NCBI GenBank assembly: GCA_040221975.1
Contig: JAVJWR010000026.1
Location: forward strand, 1 to 64,000
Direction of reading: 5' to 3'
Origin: Haliea sp040221975
Lineage (GTDB): Bacteria; Pseudomonadota; Gammaproteobacteria; Pseudomonadales; Halieaceae
DNA length: 64,000 nucleotides
Part shown: piece after piece, positions 54,460-61,353 of the stretch
Layout of the letters: the number at the start of each line of letters is the position of its first letter
Numbering within the stretch: position 1 is the first letter of the stretch
Made by a program: the position numbers and the translations under genes
Notes under the pieces: model-generated
The model's database searches: none
What the model was told of the DNA's origin: nothing
The model's input: only the letters and a program-made list of their open reading frames with translations

Positions 54460-54603
54460 GTCGCTGTCCTGTGTCAGTGGATTGAGAGTGCCTGCGAAGC
54501 GGAGGTAGCTGGCACCTGGTTGGCTGGATGATTGTACCGGGGTCTGGGGCCCGCGTGAACTGCCATCAACCGCCGCCCCCCCCGGCGGCCGCAAGTGGCG
54601 CGG

Positions 54604-56463
54604 CTACAGGGGCCAGACCAGGAGCAGGAGCGGGATGCTGATCGCTGTTACCAGGACCTCCAGCGGCAAGCCCAGGCGCCAGTAATCGCCGAAGTGGAAA
54701 CCCCCGGGCCCCAGGATCAGAGTATTGTTCTGGTGACCGATGGGGGTCAGAAAGGCGCAGGACGCACCGATTGCCACCGCCATCAGGAAGCTGTCCGGAT
54801 TGACGCCCAGCACGCCCGCTGTTCCCAGGGCAATCGGGCACATCACCGCGGCCGTTGCCGCATTGTTCATCAGGTCGGAAAGGAACATGGTGACCACCAA
54901 AATGAGGGCCAGTACCGCGACCGCGTTGCCCTGGGCTACAGTGGTTAACAGAAAGTTCGCGATCAGATCCGCGGTCCCGGTCGACGCCATTGCCCCCGCC
55001 ACCGGGATCAGTGCCGCCAGCAGGACGACCACTGGCCAGTCGATCGCGTTGTAGACGCTGCGCGGCGGCACCGTCCGCAGCGCCATCGAGGCGAGGACCC
55101 CGAGGGCAAAGGACACGGCGGCGGGCAAGAGGCCGAAGGCAGCACCGCCAATGGCGAGCACCATCACCCCGCTCGCCAGCAGCGCTTTGCGCTTGTTGGG
55201 AATGCGCAGTTCCCGCTGCGCCAGCGGTACCAGGCCGAAATCGCCGGCAAACTCTCCGGTGCCCTCGGCCGGGCCCTGCATCAGCAGCAGATCCCCCGGG
55301 CGTATGGACATGGTGCGCAGGCGGGTGCGGGCGCGGGAGCCCTCGCGGGACACGGCCAAAAGATTCAGGCCGTAGCGGGTGCGCAGCTGGATATCACTGG
55401 CTGAGCGCCCCGCCAGACTTGAAGCCGGTAGTACCACCAGTTCAGTCAGCACGACTTCGTCCCTTCCCGGCCGGTCGGACTCCTGTTCCCCGGATTCCTC
55501 TTCCTCTGCACTCTCCTGTTGCGCGGGCACTGCCGGATCCGCCATTGCGTCCCCGTCCTCCGTGCGCTCCGGCTTGATTGATTCTTCCAGCTTCAGGCCC
55601 AGCCGCGACAGGACATCACCGAGGGCGTCGACTTCCGCTTCAATCACCAGGATGTCGGCTGTGCAAATTCGCCGCGCCGAGTGCGGCGCCGTCAGGTGCA
55701 CTTCATTGCGCACCAGGCCGATAACCTGCGCTCCGGCTTCATCCAGTGACGACTCCAGCTCGCCCAGGGTCATGCCCGCTGCCTTGCTGCCCTCAACTAC
55801 CCGTGCCTCGGTCAAGTAGGCACTGGTTTCAAAATCTCCGGCCCCCTGCAGCGTGCGTCGAGGCACCAGCTTCCGTCCCAGCACTACCACAAACAAGACG
55901 CCAGCCGCGGCGACTGCGAGGCCAACCGGGGTGAAGTCGAACATGGCAAAGCCGTTGCCGCTGGCTTCGGCGCGAAACCCGGACACGATCAGGTTGGGGG
56001 GGGTGCCGATCATGGTGGTCATGCCGCCGAGGATGGTGCCGAAGGCGAGCGGCATCAGAACCTGCCCTGGAGGCATTTCGTGGCGCTTGGCCATTTGTAT
56101 GGCAACGGGCATCAGCAGCGCCATGGCGCCGACATTGTTCATGAATCCGGACAGTGCCGCGCCCAGGCCGGTCAGCGCTGCCAGGCTGAGGACGGGGCCC
56201 CCTTGCTGTGGCAGGGCAGAGCGCGCCAGCGCGTCCACCGCACCCGAGGACTGCAGGCCGCTGCTCAGTACCAGAACGCAGGCTACGGTGATGACCGCCG
56301 GGTGACCGAAACCGCTGAAGGCGACATCCGGGGCGACCAGCCCGGCGAGTACGCTGGCAAGCAGCGCGCCCAGTGCCACCATGTCATGGCGCCACTTGCC
56401 CCAGAAGAACATGCCCACAGTGGCGAGCAGGATGGTCAGGATCAGTGCCTGGTCTGTGGTCAT
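54604..56463 (-). CDS. SLC13-family permease with RCK_C (TrkA-C) domains
   Basis: 619-residue inner-membrane transporter. Two membrane halves (about 5-200 and 430-619) flank two RCK_C-type regulatory domains (about 205-290 and 335-420) joined by an acidic linker (PAQQESAEEEESGEQESDRP, read near 315-335). Conserved segments are FMNNVGAMALLMP, GTILGGMTTMIGTPPNLIVSGFR and LMNNAATAAVMCPIA. NNVG/NNAA replaces the SNT motifs of the DASS carrier at 22647. Such proteins are often annotated as sulfate or dicarboxylate carriers; substrate not set. Starts 37 bp from the dehalogenase stop. A CCGCCG hairpin follows at 54570-54588. Confidence 0.87.
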   Translation of the reverse strand: MTTDQALILTILLATVGMFFWGKWRHDMVALGALLASVLAGLVAPDVAFSGFGHPAVITVACVLVLSSGLQSSGAVDALARSALPQQGGPVLSLAALTGLGAALSGFMNNVGAMALLMPVAIQMAKRHEMPPGQVLMPLAFGTILGGMTTMIGTPPNLIVSGFRAEASGNGFAMFDFTPVGLAVAAAGVLFVVVLGRKLVPRRTLQGAGDFETSAYLTEARVVEGSKAAGMTLGELESSLDEAGAQVIGLVRNEVHLTAPHSARRICTADILVIEAEVDALGDVLSRLGLKLEESIKPERTEDGDAMADPAVPAQQESAEEEESGEQESDRPGRDEVVLTELVVLPASSLAGRSASDIQLRTRYGLNLLAVSREGSRARTRLRTMSIRPGDLLLMQGPAEGTGEFAGDFGLVPLAQRELRIPNKRKALLASGVMVLAIGGAAFGLLPAAVSFALGVLASMALRTVPPRSVYNAIDWPVVVLLAALIPVAGAMASTGTADLIANFLLTTVAQGNAVAVLALILVVTMFLSDLMNNAATAAVMCPIALGTAGVLGVNPDSFLMAVAIGASCAFLTPIGHQNNTLILGPGGFHFGDYWRLGLPLEVLVTAISIPLLLLVWPL

Positions 56464-56493
56464 GGCTTGGCTGCTCGCGGTGGTAAAGGTGAA

Positions 56494-57426
56494 TCAGGTC
56501 AGGGAGCTTGCCACTTCGGCCACCACCGCGGCAAGCGCGGGGCCCTGCTCTTCCTGCAGAAAGTGGCCGGCGTTGCGGATCACCGTATGGCCATGGCCCC
56601 GGGCCCCGGGTATGCGCCGGCGAAATACGTCGGCCCAGGCAGCTGTCGCCGGATCACTGTCGCTGAAGGCGGTGACAAACGGTTTCTGCCACTGCTCCAG
56701 CAGGCGCCAGGTGCGCCGGTTCTCGGCGACGCCGGGCATGTCTTCGCGGATCGGAATCAGACTGGGAAACTCCAGCGCCGCTGCCTTGTAGGCGGGTGTC
56801 GGGAAGGGCGCATCATAGGCGGCGCGGACGGCATCGGACAGCGGCGCCACGCAAACCCCCGCGACCACCTCGGCAATGGGGAGATCCGTCGCTACCCGGG
56901 TGGCGGCAACCCACTGTTCGACAATTTCCCCCGGCCACGGCTCAACTCCGCTGGGAGTGGCCTCGCAGTTGGGCAGCAGGGTATTCGCGGCGACCACGGC
57001 CTGAAAGCGCTCCGGCAATTGTGCCAGCACTGACAGCCCGATGGGCCCGCCCCAGTCCTGACAGACCAGGATGATGTCGCGCAAATCAAGCGCCGTGACC
57101 AGCGCGGCCATCTGCGCGACATGGCCGGCATAGCTGTAGTACTCGCGCTGCGCCGGTTTGTCCGAGCGCCCGAACCCGATCAGGTCCGGCGCGACGCAGC
57201 GCAGGCCGCGCGCGCTGAGTTCGCGGATCATGTGGCGATAGAGGAAGCACCAGCTGGGCTCGCCGTGCAACAACAGCACCACCGGCCCTTGCCTGGGGCC
57301 CTCGTCAAGGTAGTGCATGCGCAGCGGACCGAGCCGCTCGTCCTCAAGCTGCAGGTAGCGGGGCTCCCAGGGAAAGTCGGGAAGCCCGGCAAAATGGTAG
57401 TCTGGTGTGCGTAGAATGGTCGTCAT
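56494..57426 (-). CDS. Haloalkane dehalogenase, HLD-I type
   Basis: Alpha/beta-hydrolase that hydrolyses haloalkanes to alcohol plus halide. 310 residues. Oxyanion segment HGEPSW at 54-59, nucleophile D124 followed by W125 in CQDWGG (halide-binding Trp), candidate acidic residue in FSDSDP (D256/D258) and catalytic His H288 in RNAGHFLQEE. The Asp-Trp-Gly-Gly and HGEPSW patterns fit subfamily I and argue against an epoxide hydrolase. Native substrate not known. ATG 57426; the stop of the downstream-running peptidase gene overlaps it by 4 bp (ATGA), so the genes are coupled. Confidence 0.85.
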   Translation of the reverse strand: MTTILRTPDYHFAGLPDFPWEPRYLQLEDERLGPLRMHYLDEGPRQGPVVLLLHGEPSWCFLYRHMIRELSARGLRCVAPDLIGFGRSDKPAQREYYSYAGHVAQMAALVTALDLRDIILVCQDWGGPIGLSVLAQLPERFQAVVAANTLLPNCEATPSGVEPWPGEIVEQWVAATRVATDLPIAEVVAGVCVAPLSDAVRAAYDAPFPTPAYKAAALEFPSLIPIREDMPGVAENRRTWRLLEQWQKPFVTAFSDSDPATAAWADVFRRRIPGARGHGHTVIRNAGHFLQEEQGPALAAVVAEVASSLT

Positions 57427-58403
57427 GGCCAGGGCAGGTCTCCGCTGAGTGCCCGGCAGTAAACCGGGTCGGTTGAGTTGTCCACCAGCAGGCTGGCAAT
57501 ATCACTTGCGGTGCTGTTTATGGCGTCCCTGACGGATGCTGAAAGCGCGGCCTCTTCTGCAAGCACGGGTTCGAGTATTGTCGCGGCCGCTGCCGGGCAA
57601 CCCGTGTGCAACAGCAGGTCGGCAAAGTTGTTGCGCGCCGCCGGATGTGCCGGCTGTTGCAGCAGCAGGCGCCGGTAAAGTACTGCCGCGGCCTCGGGCT
57701 CTGGATCCTGGCGCCGGGCATTGGCGGTGGCAAAGAGGATGTCAGGATGCTCCGGCCACCGCGCCAGGGCGCGCTCCCAGGCGGCCCGGGCGACCGCGGC
57801 GTCCAGTTGTGCCTCCTGGTGGGCGAGCGCCGGTCCCATACTGCTGGCGCTGAAGCTCGCCGGCAGTTTCCCCCTGGCAGGAACCACGACGCCCCAGAAG
57901 TCCGCCCGCGCCCAGCTGGACATGAAGCGCCCCCACCGCTCCTGGCGGCGTCGCTCTGTGCCAGAGCGCAGAATGACGCGCTGGTTCGCCGGCTCATAGC
58001 CTACCACGACCGCATAGTGCCAGCGGGGCAGCGAGCGCAGTCCAAGGTTTTGCAGCACCAGCACTGGATTGCCGGCCCGCAGCTCGCTCAGCAGTGCGTC
58101 GGGGCCGGCGTCCAGGGTGAAGGGAATGCGACCGCCCCGGCGGACTGCTGCCAGCAGTTCCAGTTGCAGGCTGCCCTGGCGGCCCGGAAGGTAGACTTGG
58201 GGCGCGAGCACCTCGGGATTGGTGGCCACCCCGCTGTGCACCAGTACCGAGGCCAGAGCTGCCGGCCCGCACTGGTACTCGGTCTGGGGGAAGAAGGGCA
58301 CCGCCGCGAGTTCGTTGATGCCCTCCCTGGGCGGAGCAGGGGCGGTGGAGACGCACGCGGTTACCAGCGTGAGCAGCGCCAGCGCCATGAAGCCTCTCCC
58401 CAC
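57423..58403 (-). CDS. PA2778-type C39-like cysteine peptidase lipoprotein
   Basis: About 326 residues. An N-terminal lipobox LVTAC makes it a likely lipoprotein. A papain/C39-like domain follows with the nucleophile in EYQCGPAALASVL and the His in RWHYAVVVGY. Residues about 195-326 are TPR-like helices (HPDILFATANARRQ; HPAARNNFADLLLHTG). Named after Pseudomonas PA2778, which is paired with PA2779 as here. Start uncertain: GTG 58403 gives a basic residue before the hydrophobic segment; ATG 58388 has GGAG but a 12-residue signal; TTG 58421 is also open. Overlaps the dehalogenase start by 4 bp. Confidence 0.8.
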   Translation of the reverse strand: MGRGFMALALLTLVTACVSTAPAPPREGINELAAVPFFPQTEYQCGPAALASVLVHSGVATNPEVLAPQVYLPGRQGSLQLELLAAVRRGGRIPFTLDAGPDALLSELRAGNPVLVLQNLGLRSLPRWHYAVVVGYEPANQRVILRSGTERRRQERWGRFMSSWARADFWGVVVPARGKLPASFSASSMGPALAHQEAQLDAAVARAAWERALARWPEHPDILFATANARRQDPEPEAAAVLYRRLLLQQPAHPAARNNFADLLLHTGCPAAAATILEPVLAEEAALSASVRDAINSTASDIASLLVDNSTDPVYCRALSGDLPWP

Positions 58404-58464
58404 GGCAGTACCGGCGCTCAATCCGCCTGCGCTGACGTGGAGCGGGGCGTGTTGGGCGGGCGCC

Positions 58465-58839
58465 TCAAATCTTGGTGAAAACGTTGGTGACGCCGAGGAT
58501 TTCCAGCACCAGAAGTACCAGGAACAGGGCGCCAAGCACACCCAGGGCGCTGGCACCGGCGGGTAGCGTGTCGAGGTTCAGGGCCAGTTGCTGCAATTCG
58601 GCATCCGACAGGGCGCCTATGCGCTCCATGGCATCGGTGTGGCTGACTCCCATGGCGACCATCTGTTGCTGGACCACCTCCCGGGCCAGGACTGCATCAA
58701 TAGCCGCGAGTTGCTCGCTGCGGTGCTGCTGGGCAAAGTGCTCCGCGTTGCCGATGACGGCGGCCTGGGCTGTCCCGGCTGTGCTGGCGACGAGGAAAGC
58801 GGCGATCTGCAGCATGATCAACAATCGGGATTTCAACAT
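58465..58839 (-). CDS. PA2779-type membrane protein
   Basis: 124 residues. N-terminal signal (MLKSRLLIMLQIAAFLVASTAGTAQA; about 1-26) followed by a mature Gln/Glu/Ala-rich helical region (HFAQQHRSEQLAAIDAVLAREVVQQQMV) and a C-terminal transmembrane helix (GVLGALFLVLLVLEILGVTNVF). Matches what I recall of the PA2779 family, nearly always beside PA2778. GAGGA lies about seven bases before ATG 58839. Topology suggests a periplasmic helical domain tethered by its C-terminus. Probably works with the downstream cysteine peptidase. Confidence 0.8.
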   Translation of the reverse strand: MLKSRLLIMLQIAAFLVASTAGTAQAAVIGNAEHFAQQHRSEQLAAIDAVLAREVVQQQMVAMGVSHTDAMERIGALSDAELQQLALNLDTLPAGASALGVLGALFLVLLVLEILGVTNVFTKI

Positions 58840-59046
58840 GGCGTGTCCTCGTCTGATGGCGTGAGGCAGGAAGTATAGGCAAAAATGGCACCGGGTTTAA
58901 AGGAAAACCGCGGGCAAACAGGGCTTTCGCCCCGTCTGCCCGGTCTGGGCGCAACTCGCGCGCGGATATCGGTTTATACTGCCTTCCTGGCAGCAAAAGG
59001 AATGTATGAGGGTGGCCCGAGACTGGAACCGGAAACAGTGGAGAAC

Positions 59047-59763
59047 ATGAGCATCCCGGTGCCGGTGCGCGATGCCGCCACGGTTATCCTGGTGCGCGAT
59101 CGTGCGACCCGACCACAGGTGTTGATGGGGCAGCGCGGGGCGAGGGCCGTCTTCATGCCCAGCAAATTCGTCTTCCCCGGCGGTGCCGTGGACCCCGATG
59201 ATGCGTGCGTGCCGCTGGCGGGGATGGTAGGGCCGGTGTGCGCAGCGCGGCTGGCGGAAGGGGCGGTGGCGGAGCGCGTGCACGCCCTGCAGGCGGCCGC
59301 CATACGCGAGGTCTGGGAGGAGTCCGGGCTGGTACTGGGAGCGCCCGGAGAGTGGGAGGGCCCGGTGCCGGCGGACTGGGAAGGCTTCTCCGCCACTGGC
59401 CATCTGCCCTGTGCCGCTGCTTTTCGCTACGTGTTCCGGGCGATCACCCCGGTCGGTCCACCGCGGCGTTTTGATGCCCGCTTTTTCCTGGTGGATGAGA
59501 CTGCGGTTGCCGGTGATCCGGACGATTTTTCCCGCGCTTCAGACGAGCTGTCGCAGTTGCAGTGGATCCCCCTGGAAGAGATCGACAGTCTGGACCTGCC
59601 GCTGATTACGGAGGTTGTCCTGGGCGAGGTTGCCAGGGTGTTGGCATGCCCTGGCCCGCCGCCGGAAGTGCCCTGCTTCCGCGATGAGGATGAACAGCGA
59701 TTCCTGTTGCGGCGTCAGGCGGAACGGCGACGACGGAGTGAGACGAGAGTGGAGCGGGGGTAA
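59047..59763 (+). CDS. Nudix hydrolase family protein
   Basis: 238-residue Nudix protein. The core VPVRDAATVILVRD, then FVFPGGAVDPDD and the Nudix helix AAIREVWEESGLVL with the REVxEExG catalytic residues. The N-terminal Gly of the box is not obvious, so the front part is degenerate. Family members like this (also called the NUDIX hydrolase next to acyl-CoA genes) may act on CoA or NDP derivatives. ATG 59047 chosen because GGAG is five bases upstream; frames open to 58885. The C-terminus is basic (RRQAERRRRSETRVERG). Confidence 0.8.
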   Translation: MSIPVPVRDAATVILVRDRATRPQVLMGQRGARAVFMPSKFVFPGGAVDPDDACVPLAGMVGPVCAARLAEGAVAERVHALQAAAIREVWEESGLVLGAPGEWEGPVPADWEGFSATGHLPCAAAFRYVFRAITPVGPPRRFDARFFLVDETAVAGDPDDFSRASDELSQLQWIPLEEIDSLDLPLITEVVLGEVARVLACPGPPPEVPCFRDEDEQRFLLRRQAERRRRSETRVERG

Positions 59764-59822
59764 GCCGGAGGGGCGGGCGCGGCAATCGCACCCGGAGAGA
59801 GGATTACAGTGCCGGGCTCAGC

Positions 59823-60008
59823 TCAGTGCAGAACCCGGTCCGGTCGCATTTCTGCCTGCAGCTCGTTTTGACGGCTGGCCGCCTGCTCCTGCACATGGGT
59901 ACGCAGGCGGCCAATGACGCTGGTCATGACGTCGATGGTCTGGCTGATCTGGTCCAGCGCCAACAGGACAGTTTCGCTGTCTTTCAGGGTTTCGTCGCGG
60001 TTTTCCAT
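59823..60008 (-). CDS. Small coiled-coil protein downstream of nrdB
   Basis: 61 residues: acidic N-terminus, then an amphipathic helix (LLALDQISQTIDVMTSVIGRLRTHVQEQ) and a charged tail. GAGGA eight bases before ATG 60008 supports translation. It lies 21 bp after nrdB on the same strand, hence probably last gene of the nrdA-nrdB operon. I do not recognise the family. A link to ribonucleotide reductase or metallocofactor assembly is possible by position only. Confidence 0.6.
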   Translation of the reverse strand: MENRDETLKDSETVLLALDQISQTIDVMTSVIGRLRTHVQEQAASRQNELQAEMRPDRVLH

Positions 60009-60029
60009 ATCAGGTCCTCGGTTGGTGGG

Positions 60030-61298
60030 TCAGTCCCAATTCAGGGCGCCGCCCGTCTGATACTCGATCACCCGGGTCTCGAAGAAATTCTTCTCCTTGC
60101 GCAGGTCCATGATCTCGGACATCCACGGGAACGGATTTTGCGCCCCGGGGAACTGCTCCGGCAGGCCCAGCTGGGACAGGCGGCGGTTGGCGATGAAGTG
60201 CAGGTACTCTTCCATCATTGCCGCGTTCATCCCGAGGACGCCGCGGGGCATGGTGTCGCGGGCGTACTCGATTTCCAGCTGGGTGCCTTCCAGGATCATC
60301 AGGATGACTTCCTGCTGGAACTGCTCGGTCCACAGATGGGGATTTTCCAGCTTGATCTGGTTGATGACATCGATGCCGAAGTTCAGGTGCATGGACTCAT
60401 CGCGCAGAATGTACTGGAACTGCTCGGCGACCCCGGTCATCTTGTTGCGGCGGCCCATGGAGAGGATCTGGGTAAAGCCGCAATAGAAGAAAATGCCCTC
60501 GGTGACCGCATAGAACCCGATCAGGTTGCGCAGCAGGGTCTGGTCGTTCTCGGTGGTGCCGGTCTGGAACGTCGGGTCGGAGATCTCGTGGGTGTGGCTG
60601 ATGCTCCAGGCCGCCTTCTTGGCCACCGAGGGCACTTCCCGGTACATGTTGAACACCGCGCCTTCGTCCATGCCCAGGGATTCGATGCAGTACTGGTAGG
60701 CGTGGGTGTGGATGGCCTCCTCGAACGCCTGGCGCAGCAGATACTGGCGGCACTCCGGGTTGGTGATCAGGCGGTAGATGGCCAGCACCAGGTTGTTGGC
60801 GACCAGCGAATCCGCGGTCGAAAAGTAACCGAGGCTGCGCATGACGATGCGGCGCTCGTCCTCGGACAGCCCTTCGGGGCTCTTCCAGGTGGCGACGTCG
60901 GCGGTCATGTTGATTTCCTGCGGCATCCAGTGGTTGGCGCAGCCGTCGATGTACTTCTGCCAGGCCCACTCGTACTTGAAGGGCACCAGCTGGTTGAGAT
61001 CGGCGCGACAGTTGATCATCGCCTTCTCGTCTACCGACACCCGCGCCGCACCCATCTCCAGCTCTTCCAGGCCGGAGGCAAGATCCAGGTTTTCCAGCGC
61101 TCTCGCCGCGGCCGCGATATTCTCGGCTGCTTCCGCGTCGACGGCGACCGGGGCTGGTGTCGATGCCGCCCGGGCCTGCATCGGGGCGGTCGGCGCTGCC
61201 GCCGGCTCCGGCTCTTCCCGGGGGGGTGGCGGCGCTACTTTCCTCGCGGTTGCCGTGCTGATGGCTTCTTCGCTGTGGTAGTCGTCCCAGCTCAACAT
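60030..61298 (-). CDS. nrdB: Class Ia ribonucleotide reductase, beta subunit NrdB
   Basis: Di-iron tyrosyl-radical subunit. 422 residues, with an N-terminal Ala/Pro/Glu-rich extension of about 80 residues not found in E. coli NrdB. Ligands are intact: D163, E194, H197, E267, E301, H304; radical Tyr Y201 in EEAIHTHAYQY. The segment RDESMHLNFGID carries the last pair. Matches the Pseudomonas-type subgroup. ATG 61298; nrdA stop lies 55 bp upstream on this strand. The 61-residue gene follows. Confidence 0.95.
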   Translation of the reverse strand: MLSWDDYHSEEAISTATARKVAPPPPREEPEPAAAPTAPMQARAASTPAPVAVDAEAAENIAAAARALENLDLASGLEELEMGAARVSVDEKAMINCRADLNQLVPFKYEWAWQKYIDGCANHWMPQEINMTADVATWKSPEGLSEDERRIVMRSLGYFSTADSLVANNLVLAIYRLITNPECRQYLLRQAFEEAIHTHAYQYCIESLGMDEGAVFNMYREVPSVAKKAAWSISHTHEISDPTFQTGTTENDQTLLRNLIGFYAVTEGIFFYCGFTQILSMGRRNKMTGVAEQFQYILRDESMHLNFGIDVINQIKLENPHLWTEQFQQEVILMILEGTQLEIEYARDTMPRGVLGMNAAMMEEYLHFIANRRLSQLGLPEQFPGAQNPFPWMSEIMDLRKEKNFFETRVIEYQTGGALNWD

Positions 61299-61353
61299 GT
61301 TTTACTGTCCTTCTGCTTCACGTGTATGGTCTCGAAAGGGTGCGGGGCCCGCG

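Noticed and set aside
54570..54588. CCGCCG/CGGCGG hairpin as terminator of the RCK-containing SLC13 gene
   Set aside because: Only six pairs, poly-C loop and no U-tract; not strong enough to report as a terminator.
54460..54594. Extended N-terminus of fadB
   Set aside because: The extra 45 codons have no family similarity; ATG 54459 starts the known MIYQSDALTV-type N-terminus.
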